A stretch of 64,000 nucleotides of DNA, taken from positions 8,308,001 through 8,372,000 of the forward strand of contig NW_027488365.1 in assembly GCF_051014445.1 (NCBI RefSeq), given 5' to 3'. Positions 22,855 through 31,150 of the stretch are shown here, piece after piece (within the stretch, counting starts at the first letter, position 1; the number at the start of each line of letters is the position of its first letter). The notes beneath the pieces are model-generated. The model saw only the letters and a list, made by a program, of their open reading frames with translations, did not search any database and was not told the origin of the DNA. The DNA is from Colletes latitarsis (lineage: Eukaryota > Arthropoda > Insecta > Hymenoptera > Colletidae). A program made the translations under genes and the position numbers.

Positions 22855-24729
22855 ATGGACACAGAAAATAAAATGGGGATGGGGCGGGTTTTGTCGGTTG
22901 GGGAGGACGGAGACGGGGCTGGGGTTAGGGTGGCGGCGCTCGCGCCCCACTCAGCGCCAGGTCCGGTTTCGTGGAGGGTGGAGGAGGACGACGAGACGGC
23001 GTCGGTCTCGTCCTTCTCCTCCAGCACGAGCCACATAGGCTCTAAGAGGAAGAGGACGGGGCAGGCCGTCGTCGAGGTGGGCGGGGCGATGAGCCCGTCG
23101 GTGAGGCTGAGTTGCCTCAGGGACGAGGTGACCGAGGAGATATCGGAGAGGATCTCCTCGTCCCTGAGGCGGGTGGAGAAAGTCGCCGCTGCCTGCGCCT
23201 TTAAGGGGCAGAAAAGCGGTGGCGCGGAGGCCCTGAAGGCCGCGGCGGAGGAAATGAGGGAGGCGGCGCGGGAGCTCAGAGGGCGGAACGCCCGTCTGCA
23301 GCTCCTGTTGGAGGAGGAGCGACAGGGGAGGAGGAGGGCAGAGGCGCTGTGGAACAGCGCGGCCCTCCCTCCCATCCTCCCTCCTCCTCCACCGCCGCGT
23401 CCCTCGGCGGAGGTAAATAAGCGGGGTGCGGCGGCAGTGTTGCGGGGCACCGCGGGCCCCTCCAACCGCACTCCGCCCGTGAAGAAGTCCCCGTCCTCCT
23501 CAGAAGACGATCTTCTGAGGAGGATTGGGGACATGATTGATGGCAAGATGGCCGCCTTCCGGGAGGAGCTCCTCGCCGGAAGAGCGGTCAGCAGGAAGGC
23601 GGTGCCTCCCCGACCTGTTCCGGTACAGTCGGGGAAGGCAAAGAAGGGTGGAGTGAAGGCTCCGCCCAGCGTTGCGGCACCAGGGCCCCGGGTCGCGACC
23701 CCCAAGGGGGGTGGTGTACCCGTGGTCGCGGTGGTAGCGTCCTCCACGGCACCCTCCCAAGGGGGGGTGGCGTGGAGTGAGGTGGTGGGGCGGAAGGCGA
23801 AGCGGGCGGCGAGGAAGGCCTCGCAACCGCAGCCTCCGCCTCCGCCGCCGGCGGCCAAGGTAAAGGCCGCGAAGGTCGGGAAGGCACGACCAGGTCGTCC
23901 CCCAAAAACGGCAGCGGTGACGCTGACCGTTGCGCAGGGGGGCGACCTGACCCTCGCGGAGGCGATGCGGCTCGCCAGGGAGAATATCTCCCTGGAAGAG
24001 CTGGGCATCGCCTCCGTGAGGGCGAAGAGGGCCGTGACCGGGGGTCTCTTGCTGGAGATCCCCGGTGCAGAAGGCGGCGCGAAGGCGGATCGTCTCGCCC
24101 AGAGGCTCCGGGAGCAGCTGGGCGAGCGAGGTGTCCGGGTCGCCCGGCCCACGAAGCGCACGGAGATGCGCGTTTGTGGGCTGGACGACTCGGTCAGCGC
24201 ACAGGATGTGTCCCGTGCCCTTGCGAGGGCGGGGGACTGTCCTGTGGAGGACCTGCGGATCGGAGAGATCCGCAGGTCGCCCTCCGGCCTCGGGTCGGTG
24301 TGGGCCCGGTGCCCCCTCTCCGCCGCCCGTAAGGTGGCGGAATCCGGGAGGGTGTTGGTGGGGTGGGTTTCGGCGCGAGTGGAAATCCTCGCGCCGCGCC
24401 CGCTCCAGTGTCACCGCTGCCTCGAATTGGGGCACGTGAGGCAGTGGTGCACCTCGCCGGTGGACCGCAGCGGTCAGTGTTACCGCTGCGGTGCCAAAGA
24501 GCACCGTGCGAGCCAGTGCTCGGCGGCCCCCCACTGCCCGCTGTGTGCGGACATGGGGAGGCCAGCCGATCACAGGGTGGGGAGCAAGAAGTGCTCCCCC
24601 CCCCTCCCGGAAGGAGAGGAAGAGGCGGGCTGCACCGGCTCCGGTGCCGAGGGCGGTGGCATCGTCCTCCATGGAGGTGGACGGTGCTACGGGGACGGAC
24701 AGCCGGGAGGAGGCTGGCGCGGCCATTAA
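22855..24729 (+). CDS. ORF1, Gag-like RNA-binding protein of R1-like element (624 aa as read)
   Basis: The ATG at 22855 is chosen over an upstream in-frame GTG because it aligns with the ATG of copy 1. In order the protein shows an acidic Ser-rich N-terminus, a basic SKRKR at residues 63-67 (possible nuclear signal), a charged helical or coiled-coil stretch at about 88-166, Pro-rich and Ala/Lys-rich linkers, and an R1-type Gag core at about 353-515. Three zinc knuckles follow: C519-x2-C522-x4-H527-x4-C532, C542-x2-C545-x4-H550-x4-C555, and C561-x2-C564-x8-H573-x6-C580. Family knowledge assigns RNA binding and RNP formation. After C580 a run of nine C (24596-24604) probably carries one extra base: the frame used here ends in a Gly/Glu-rich tail at TAA 24727, whereas the +1 frame gives a basic tail ending in TAATG at ORF2. 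The main domains are unaffected. Confidence 0.88.
   Translation: MDTENKMGMGRVLSVGEDGDGAGVRVAALAPHSAPGPVSWRVEEDDETASVSSFSSSTSHIGSKRKRTGQAVVEVGGAMSPSVRLSCLRDEVTEEISERISSSLRRVEKVAAACAFKGQKSGGAEALKAAAEEMREAARELRGRNARLQLLLEEERQGRRRAEALWNSAALPPILPPPPPPRPSAEVNKRGAAAVLRGTAGPSNRTPPVKKSPSSSEDDLLRRIGDMIDGKMAAFREELLAGRAVSRKAVPPRPVPVQSGKAKKGGVKAPPSVAAPGPRVATPKGGGVPVVAVVASSTAPSQGGVAWSEVVGRKAKRAARKASQPQPPPPPPAAKVKAAKVGKARPGRPPKTAAVTLTVAQGGDLTLAEAMRLARENISLEELGIASVRAKRAVTGGLLLEIPGAEGGAKADRLAQRLREQLGERGVRVARPTKRTEMRVCGLDDSVSAQDVSRALARAGDCPVEDLRIGEIRRSPSGLGSVWARCPLSAARKVAESGRVLVGWVSARVEILAPRPLQCHRCLELGHVRQWCTSPVDRSGQCYRCGAKEHRASQCSAAPHCPLCADMGRPADHRVGSKKCSPPLPEGEEEAGCTGSGAEGGGIVLHGGGRCYGDGQPGGGWRGH
23494..23524 (+). 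other. Perfect 14-bp inverted repeat inside ORF1
   Basis: Arms 23494-23507 and 23511-23524 (TCCTCCTCAGAAGA and its complement) are separated by three bases. Copy 1 retains 13 bp of it at 495-507/511-523. The codons lie in the SSSEDDLLRRIG region. Confidence 0.85.
23975..23995 (+). other. Perfect 9-bp inverted repeat inside ORF1
   Basis: Arms CCAGGGAGA (23975-23983) and TCTCCCTGG (23987-23995) flank a three-base loop; the same hairpin is present at the left edge in copy 1. Confidence 0.7.
24251..24277 (+). other. Perfect 11-bp inverted repeat inside ORF1
   Basis: Arms ACCTGCGGATC (24251-24261) and GATCCGCAGGT (24267-24277) flank a five-base loop. A further 9-bp hairpin lies at 24371-24379/24388-24396. 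Confidence 0.78.
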
Positions 24730-24735
24730 TTAATG
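24596..24735 (+). other. C9 tract, probable frame shift, and TAATG stop-start junction between ORF1 and ORF2
   Basis: Nine consecutive C (24596-24604) follow the last ORF1 knuckle. In the frame used upstream, translation ends at TAA 24727-24729, three bases before the ORF2 ATG and in the same frame as it. In the +1 frame the stretch is open from the C tract to TAA 24731-24733, whose last A is the first base of the ORF2 ATG. This TAATG arrangement is the known stop-start coupling signal of the R1-group element SART1. The +1 tail begins with a basic SRKERKRR stretch. I infer that the ancestor had one C fewer, or that shifting occurs on the tract. A homopolymer sequencing error is a third possibility. 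Confidence 0.72.
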
Positions 24736-27645
24736 CCGCCCCGCCTCCTCCTCCAGGCCAACCTCAACCACTGCCGCGCGGCACAGGACTTGATGTCCCA
24801 AGTCCTCGCGGAGTGGGGGGTTGGCCTGGCGGTCGCCGCCGAGCCGTACCGCGTCCCTGATCACCCTCATTGGGTGGGCGACGCGGACGGCTTGGTGGCG
24901 ACGGTATGGGGAGGGGGCGACGGGTCCCCACCGTTCTCCTTGTTGGAGCGCGGTCGGGGATTCGTCGCCGTGGACTGGGGGGGAGTCGCTGTGGTGGGGT
25001 GCTACATTTCGCCCCGTAGCGGTCACGCTGCGTTCGAGCTGTACTTGGCCGAGGTCGCGGCATGCGTGCTGCGCTACGCGGCCCGGCCGGTGCTGGTCCT
25101 GGGGGATTTTAATGCCAAGTCGGTGGCTTGGGGATCCCCCAGGACCTCCGTTCGCGGCGGGATCCTGGGCGATTGGGCGGTGGGGCTCGACCTCCGGGTA
25201 TTGAACCGGGGGTCGGAGCACACATGCGTGCGGCGATATGGGGGGTCCATCGTGGATGTTGGATTCGCGACCCCCAACGCCGTGCGCATGGTGTCGGGTT
25301 GGCACGTGGTCGCGGGGGCAGAGACACTCTCCGATCACCGGTACATCCGGATGGAGGTCTCTGCCGCCGCGAGTGCATCCCGACACGGCCGCCTGCGTGG
25401 CACCCCACCACGCCGCTGGGCGCTTCGGCGCCTGGACAAGGACGCCCTGATGGCAGCTGCCCTCGCTGCAACTTGGCCGCAGGGAGCGGCCGAGTTGCCG
25501 AGCATAGAGGAGGAGGTCGCCCGGCTCGGAGCATTGGTCGCGGGTATTTGCGACGCGGCGATGCCTCGGGTCGGGCGGGCTTCTCCTCGCCGGGCGGTGT
25601 ACTGGTGGTCGGACGCGATCGCGGAGTTGCGAGTCGCGACTGTCCGCGCCCGACGCCAGTACACCCGCGCGCGCCGTCGTCAACGTACAGGCGACGGCGT
25701 GGCGCGAGCGAGGGCAGCTGATGACCTGTATGGAGCATACCGCGTGGCGCGGGTTGCTCTGCAGGTCGCCATCAAACGGGCCAAGACCCAGGCATGGAAG
25801 GAGCTCCTCCAGACCCTTGATGACGATCCATGGGGGCGCCCATATAAGGTGGTGCTGAATAAGCTCCGCCCGTGGGCGCCACCCGTCACCGAGGGTCTTG
25901 ACCCCCGGCTGCTGGAGGACGTGGTCAATACACTCTTCCCAATTGGGGAGAGGGGACCGCGTCCTCCGGCGGCGGCGGCTGTCCCAGTGGAGTGGACGGC
26001 CGAGCTGGGGGTCACGCAGGAGGAGCTGGCAGCGGCCATCAGACGGCTCGGGGTTCGTAACACGGCCCCGGGTCCGGATGGTGTGCCCGGCCGGGTTTGG
26101 GTCTTGACCCAGGGCGTCCTTGGGGCCGACCTCAGGCGGTTGTTCGACCGCTGCCTGAGGGACGGGCGATTCCCCCCCAGTTGGAAGGTGGCGAGGATGG
26201 TCCTCCTCCGGAAGGAGGGTCGGCCCGCGGAGTCTCCCTCCGCATACCGGCTCATTTGTCTCCTCGACGAGGTGGGCAAGCTCTTCGAGCGTGTGATTGC
26301 TGCCCGCCTCGTCGAGCACCTGTCGCGGGGTGATCCCGGTCTGGCCGACTGCCAGTTCGGTTTCCGGGGGGGCCGATCGACTATCGACGCGATAGGTCGT
26401 GTGAGGGCCCTCTCGGAGGCGGCCGTCTCCCGGGGAGGGGTGGCATTGGCAATATCCTTGGATATTGCCAATGCCTTTAACACCCTCCCCTGGGAAGAGA
26501 TAAGGAGGGGACTCGAATATCATCGAGTCCCCCCTTGTCTCAGGGCGGTCGTCGGGGATTATCTCCGCGGCAGGTGGATCGAGTATCCGGGCCGGGATGG
26601 TGATATGCGGAGGGAGGTGTACTGCGGTGTTCCGCAGGGGTCGGTCCTCGGGCCACTCCTGTGGAACATCGCGTACGACTCGGTGTTGCGGGCCGGCCTC
26701 CCCGACGGCGTCAGCACGGTGTGTTATGCGGATGACACACTGGTGCTGGCCGTCGGGGCGCACTGGGGGAGGGCCATGCGTCGCGCGGAGGAGGGGTCGC
26801 AACGCGTCGTCGACCGGATCAGGGGGATGGGGATGACGGTGGCGGTCCATAAGACCGAGGTGATTGCGTTTCATTCACCTCGGCAGGATCCGCCACCCCC
26901 TCTGATTCGGGTGGGTGGGGCTGACATCGAGGTGAAGCCCCAGATCAGGTATCTGGGGCTGATCCTCGATAGCCACTGGCGTTTCGAGAAGCATTTCCGA
27001 TGCCTGGTCCCCCGGTTGGAAAGGATGGTTGCGGCTCTGGGCCGGATCCTGCCCAACCTGGGGGGCCCGGCGGGCCGAGTTCGTCGCCTCTATGTGGCAA
27101 TGGTCCAGTCGGTGGCCCTATACGGGGCCCCCGTCTGGGCGGACGACCTGGCTGCCTCCCGGCGCAGCATGACTGTGCTGCGTCGGGTGCAGAGGCGCAT
27201 GGCGCTCAGGATCGTCCGCGGGTATCGGACCATGTCACATGAGGCGGCGACGGTTCTAGCGGGGATGCCGCCCATGGACCTGCTCGCGCGGTCGCACGCG
27301 GTGATGTACCGGCACCGCGTCGACCGTCGCGCGGGGGTGGGGGCGGTCCCGGGCGGGCAGGAACCTGCTTGGGGCGATTTGAAGCGCCAGGCCCGGCAGT
27401 CCGTGTTGCTCGCGTGGCAGGAGCGGCTGGCTCTGCCAACCGCGGGGCACCGGACTGTCGGGGCTGTTCGGCCACTCCTGAAGGAGTGGCTGGACAGAGG
27501 CCATGGCAGCCTCACCTACCGGCTGGCACAGGTATTTTCCGGGCATGGCAGCTTCGGAAGATACCTGTGCCGGATAGGGAAGGAGCCGACGGCGCGTTGC
27601 TGCCACTGCGACGCTGAGCAGGACACGGCGGATCATACCCTGTAG
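24733..27645 (+). CDS. ORF2, APE endonuclease / reverse transcriptase of R1-like element (970 aa, prematurely stopped)
   Basis: ORF2 nicks the target and reverse-transcribes element RNA (target-primed reverse transcription). The endonuclease domain (residues ~5-205) has N10/N12, E37, GDFN at 124-127, D175 and SDH at 200-202. The RT domain has NTAPGPDG at 443-450, a YR-ICLLDE motif around 505-512, QFGFR at 541-545, motif A with D577 (SLDIANAF), motif B PQG at 634-636, YADD at 665-668 and the following LGL motif. Residue 507 is Leu where related RTs usually have Pro (YRPI). A C-terminal CCHC begins at C956-x2-C959-x8-H968, but TAG at 27643-27645 stops the frame before its final Cys. The same frame stays open for 89 more codons. 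The start overlaps the TAATG signal after ORF1. The catalytic residues all appear present. Confidence 0.93.
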   Translation: MPPRLLLQANLNHCRAAQDLMSQVLAEWGVGLAVAAEPYRVPDHPHWVGDADGLVATVWGGGDGSPPFSLLERGRGFVAVDWGGVAVVGCYISPRSGHAAFELYLAEVAACVLRYAARPVLVLGDFNAKSVAWGSPRTSVRGGILGDWAVGLDLRVLNRGSEHTCVRRYGGSIVDVGFATPNAVRMVSGWHVVAGAETLSDHRYIRMEVSAAASASRHGRLRGTPPRRWALRRLDKDALMAAALAATWPQGAAELPSIEEEVARLGALVAGICDAAMPRVGRASPRRAVYWWSDAIAELRVATVRARRQYTRARRRQRTGDGVARARAADDLYGAYRVARVALQVAIKRAKTQAWKELLQTLDDDPWGRPYKVVLNKLRPWAPPVTEGLDPRLLEDVVNTLFPIGERGPRPPAAAAVPVEWTAELGVTQEELAAAIRRLGVRNTAPGPDGVPGRVWVLTQGVLGADLRRLFDRCLRDGRFPPSWKVARMVLLRKEGRPAESPSAYRLICLLDEVGKLFERVIAARLVEHLSRGDPGLADCQFGFRGGRSTIDAIGRVRALSEAAVSRGGVALAISLDIANAFNTLPWEEIRRGLEYHRVPPCLRAVVGDYLRGRWIEYPGRDGDMRREVYCGVPQGSVLGPLLWNIAYDSVLRAGLPDGVSTVCYADDTLVLAVGAHWGRAMRRAEEGSQRVVDRIRGMGMTVAVHKTEVIAFHSPRQDPPPPLIRVGGADIEVKPQIRYLGLILDSHWRFEKHFRCLVPRLERMVAALGRILPNLGGPAGRVRRLYVAMVQSVALYGAPVWADDLAASRRSMTVLRRVQRRMALRIVRGYRTMSHEAATVLAGMPPMDLLARSHAVMYRHRVDRRAGVGAVPGGQEPAWGDLKRQARQSVLLAWQERLALPTAGHRTVGAVRPLLKEWLDRGHGSLTYRLAQVFSGHGSFGRYLCRIGKEPTARCCHCDAEQDTADHTL
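26442..26475 (+). other. Perfect 16-bp inverted repeat over RT motif A
   Basis: Arms 26442-26457 and 26460-26475 (GGCATTGGCAATATCC and its complement) are separated by TT. It spans the codons of the catalytic motif A Asp (D577 codon at 26461-26463). Confidence 0.88.
26507..26532 (+). other. Perfect 10-bp inverted repeat in the RT domain
   Basis: Arms GGGGACTCGA (26507-26516) and TCGAGTCCCC (26523-26532) flank a six-base loop, only about 30 bp after the motif A hairpin. Confidence 0.8.
27471..27490 (+). other. Perfect 9-bp inverted repeat in ORF2 C-terminal region
   Basis: Arms GCCACTCCT (27471-27479) and AGGAGTGGC (27482-27490) are separated by two bases. Confidence 0.72.
27525..27571 (+). 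other. 17-bp inverted repeat (one G-T wobble) in ORF2 C-terminal region
   Basis: Arms 27525-27541 and 27555-27571 pair over 17 positions with one wobble and a 13-base loop, just upstream of the zinc-knuckle codons. Confidence 0.85.
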
Positions 27646-27915
27646 GTATGCCCCGCGTGGGAGGGGGCGCGCCGTGTCCTGGTCGGCATCGTCGGGCGGG
27701 ATGTCTCGCTGCCGGGCGTGGTGCGCGCCATGCTCGGCAGCGAGGAGAAGTGGAGGGCCGTGGCCTCCTTCTGCGAGAACGTAATGTTGCAGAAGGAGGC
27801 CGCGGGGAGGGAGCGCGAGCTTCAGCGGCGGGCTGAAGCGCGCGCTCGTGCGGTGGCCCGAGGTCGTCGCCCGGTCGCGAGGCGTCGCGGGCGGCCGCCT
27901 CGGCGTGGCGGATGA
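27646..27915 (+). pseudogene. Severed C-terminal part of ORF2 (downstream of in-frame TAG)
   Basis: Beyond the TAG, the ORF2 frame continues for 89 codons to TGA at 27913-27915. The first residues (VCPAW) supply the last Cys (C973) of the zinc knuckle, and the rest is Arg/Ala-rich with a SFCENVMLQKEAA-like stretch resembling the usual C-terminus of R1-group ORF2 proteins. Full ORF2 would be about 1060 residues. The conservation of this tail implies that the TAG is recent or that some readthrough occurs. The UAG-G context is not a strong readthrough signal by itself. Confidence 0.8.
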
Positions 27916-28430
27916 CCTAGGCTGGGAGGGGGGTCCTGAGGGGACCCTCCTCCCGCCAGGCGGCGCCGGGTCGGACCGGTTGGGGGTAGGAGTGCCTTCC
28001 CCTACCGGTCCGACGCAAGGGGAGGCACCCTCGGCGGTCTGGTGCGGCCATGAACGCCCGGCCGCCGAGGGGTGGAAACGGGGTCGCGGGCGGTTGCGAG
28101 TTGGGGCTCGCAGCCGCCACTAAACGCGGCCCCGGGACGGATAGCGGCGGGATGGAGTGGCCCCGTCCCGCCGCTATGAGGCAGTGTGTCTACTGGGGGG
28201 ACCGATTGTCCCCCCGGGGGATGGGCGCGAAAGCGCGGGCACGGGGAGGATACCGGAAGAATGCTTCGAGCGATTCCCGGTATCTTCCCAAAGCGTGCCG
28301 AAGGGTCACCGTGGGGTTTTTAGTGGGTAGGTCCCGCGCCTGTCGTTGTACGGGCGCGGGGAATCCCACACACGCCTCCCACCTCTCCCCAAGGAGGTGG
28401 GAGGGAGTCTTTCGAAGATTTTCCCCACGA

Positions 28431-28431
<1 letters not shown>
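27916..28431 (+). promoter_or_regulatory. 3' UTR of element copy 2, a chain of about ten hairpins
   Basis: This ~516-bp region follows the last in-frame stop and ends at the poly-A. It can fold as consecutive stems. Arms: 27924-27936/27942-27954; 27971-27980/28004-28013; 28028-28037/28062-28071; 28089-28100/28107-28118; 28141-28152/28166-28177; 28195-28202/28208-28215; 28225-28228/28233-28236 (GAAA tetraloop); 28244-28256/28277-28289; 28333-28340/28353-28360; 28375-28385/28394-28404. Most are perfect or broken only by a G-T wobble. In R1-group elements such as SART1, 3' UTR structure is recognised by the reverse transcriptase, so this is the likely template-recognition region. Confidence 0.8.

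Positions 28432-28470
<39 letters not shown>
28432..28470 (+). other. 3' poly-A tail of element copy 2 (39 A)
   Basis: An uninterrupted run of 39 A lies between the 3' UTR and the second target-site copy; up to three of them could belong to the target. Absence of interruptions fits a recent insertion. Confidence 0.95.
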
Positions 28471-28473
<3 letters not shown>

Positions 28474-28483
28474 TGAGTCTTAT
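28471..28483 (+). repeat. Target-site duplication, 3' copy (13 bp)
   Basis: GTATGAGTCTTAT follows the poly-A tail and matches 22457-22469 exactly, including the uncommon T in TCTTAT. Satellite sequence then continues in phase. Confidence 0.95.
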
Positions 28484-28861
28484 GAGTGAAAATCCCAGAC
28501 CTAACCTAGACCAAACTTGCGTTATCCTCTAAAATATTGATCCAAACCAGGTTTAATGGACTGTTTCAGTGTGGTCCCACATTACTACGTGATCCAAACC
28601 AGAAAAAACCCAGGATCTGTTCAACAAGTATCTGAAAAACGCGAAAGTATGAGCCTGATGAGGGCGAATCCCAGGCCTAACCTAGGCCTAACATGCGTTA
28701 TCCTCTAAAATATTGATCGAAACCAGTTTTAATTGACTGTTTCAGCGTGGTACCGCATTACTACGTGATACAATCCAGAAACAGCCCAGGATCTAGCCAT
28801 GAAGTATGAGAAATATGCGAAAGTATGAGCCTGATGAGGGCAAATCCTAGACCTAACCCAG

Positions 28862-31150
28862 ACCTAACATGCGTTATCCTCTAAAATATTTATCAAGACC
28901 AGGTTTAATTGACTGTTTCAGTGTTGTACTTCATTACTACGTGATGCAATCCAGAAAAAGCCCAGGATCTAGCCATCATGTATGAGAAATATGCGAAAGA
29001 ATGAGCCTGATGAGAGCAAATCCCAGACCTAACCTAGACATAACATGAATTATTCTCTAAAATATTGACCATGACCAGGTTTAATTGATTGTTTCAGTGT
29101 GGTCCCACATTATTACGTGATCCAAACCAGAAAAAACCCAGGAACCGTTCAACAAGTATGTGAAGAATGCGAAAGTATGAGCCTGATGAGGGCAAATCCC
29201 AGACCTAACCCAGACCTAACATGCGTTATCCTCTAAAATATTTATCAAGATCAGGTTTAATTGATTGTTTCAGTGTGGTACCACATTGCTACGTGATCCA
29301 AACCAGAAAAAACCGAGGACCAGTTCAACAAGTATGTGAAAAACGCGAAAGTATGAGCCTGATGAGGGCAAATCCCAGACCTATCCCAGACCAAACTTGC
29401 GTTATCCTCTAAAATATTGATCGAAACCAGTTTTAATTGACTGTTTCAGCGTGGTACCACATTACTACGTGATACAATCCTGAAACAGCCAAGGATCTAG
29501 CCATGAAGTATGAGAAATATGCGAAAGTATGAGCCTGATGAGTGCAAATCCTAGACCTAACCCAAACCTAACATGCGTTATCCTCTAAAATATTGATCCA
29601 ATCCAGGTTTAATGGTCTGCTTCAGTGCGGTACCACTTCACTACGTGATCCAAAGCAGAAAAAACCCTCGATCAGGTCAACATGTATGTTAAAACTGCGG
29701 AAGTATGACCCTGATGAGGGCAAATCCCAGGCCTAACCTAGACCTAACATGCGTTTTCCTCTAAAATATTGATGGAAACCAGGTTTAATTGACTGTTTCA
29801 GTGTGGTACCACATTACCACGTGAACCAATCCAGAAATAGCCCAGGATCCAGCCATGAAGTATGAGAAATATGCGAAAGTATGAGCCTGATGGGGGCAAA
29901 TCCTAGACCTAACCCAAACCTAACATGCGTTATCCTCTAAAATATTTATCAAGACCAGGTTTAATTGACTGTTTCAGTGTTGTACTTCATTACTACGTGA
30001 TTCAATCCAGAAAAAGCCCAGGATCTAGCCATCAAGTATGAGAAATATGCGAAAGAATGAGCCTGATGAGAGCAAATCCCCGACCTAACCTAGACATAAC
30101 ATGAATTATTCTCTAAAATATTGACCATGACCAGGTTTAATTGATTGTTTCAGTGTGGTCCCACATTATTACGTGATCCAAACCAGAAAAAACCCAGGAA
30201 CCGTTCAACAAGTATGTGAAGAATGCGAAAGTATGAGCCTGATGAGGGCAAATCCCAGACCTAACCCAGACCTAACATGCGTTATCCTCTAAAATATTTA
30301 TCAAGATCAGGTTTAATTGATTGTTTCAGTGTGGTACCACATTGCTACGTGATCCAAACCAGAAAAAACCGAGGACCAGTTCAACAAGTATGTGAAAAAC
30401 GCGAAAGTATGAGCCTGATGAGGGCAAATCCCAGACCTATCCCAGACCAAACTTGCGTTATCCTCTAAAATATTGATCGAAACCAGTTTTAATTGACTGT
30501 TTCAGCGTGGTACCACATTACTACGTGATACAATCCTGAAACAGCCCAGGATCTAGCCATGAAGTATGAGAAATATGCGAAAGTATGAGCCTGATGAGTG
30601 CAAATCCTAGACCTAACCCAAACCTAACATGCGTTATCCTCTAAAATATTGATCCAATCCAGGTTTAATGGTCTGCTTCAGTGCGGTACCACTTCACTAC
30701 GTGATCCAAAGCAGAAAAAACCCTCGATCAGGTCAACATGTATGTTAAAACTGCGGAAGTATGACCCTGATGAGGGCAAATCCCAGGCCTAACCTAGACC
30801 TAACATGCGTTTTCCTCTAAAATATTGATGGAAACCAGGTTTAATTGACTGTTTCAGTGTGGTACCACATTACCACGTGATCCAATCCAGAAATAGCCCA
30901 GGATCCAGCCATGAAGTATGAGAAATATGCGAAAGTATGAGCCTGATGGGGGCAAATCCTAGACCTAACCCAAACCTAACATGCGTTATCCTCTAAAATA
31001 TTTATCAAGACCAGGTTTAATTGACTGTTTCAGTGTTGTACTTCATTACTACGTGATTCAATCCAGAAAAAGCCCAGGATCTAGCCATCAAGTATGAGAA
31101 ATATGCGAAAGAATGAGCCTGATGAGAGCAAATCCCAGACCTAACCTAGA
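28862..31150. repeat. Six-monomer higher-order repeat (1056 bp), about 2.2 copies
   Basis: Sequence at 28862-29917 repeats at 29918-30973 and continues into a partial third copy to about 31150. Shared rare variants include TTGACCATGACCAGG, CCACATTATTACGTG and CCGAGGACCAGTTC, each spaced by exactly 1056 bp. Only a few substitutions separate the copies. Confidence 0.85.

Larger units (their letters stand above)
22470..28470 (+). mobile_element. R1-like non-LTR retrotransposon, copy 2, full length (~6.0 kb)
   Basis: The element has, in order, a 385-bp 5' UTR, ORF1 (Gag-like, three CCHC knuckles), ORF2 (APE endonuclease, reverse transcriptase, C-terminal CCHC), a structured ~0.5-kb 3' UTR and 39 A residues. 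A perfect 13-bp target-site duplication flanks it. Both copies begin (T)CCCTCAGGGG, so the 5' end is complete. The domain order, the ORF1 knuckle spacing and the ORF2 motifs fit the R1 group, many of whose members insert at specific repeated targets. Joining the two flanks restores normal satellite phase. Probable lesions are a frame shift in a C9 tract, a nonsense codon in ORF2 and a missense change in an RT motif. The exact family name cannot be assigned without a database search. Confidence 0.96.

Noticed and set aside
22827..24161. 444-codon minus-strand frame opposite ORF1, also open in copy 1 (10-1323 plus strand)
   Set aside because: The openness in both copies follows from high sequence identity and codon bias of ORF1. 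The sense strand carries the conserved start and domains.
24730..26874. 714-codon open frame on the minus strand opposite ORF2
   Set aside because: It lies antisense to clear endonuclease/RT codons in very GC-rich DNA, where stop codons are rare in all frames. It shows no recognisable domain and is low-complexity (Pro/Arg/His-rich).
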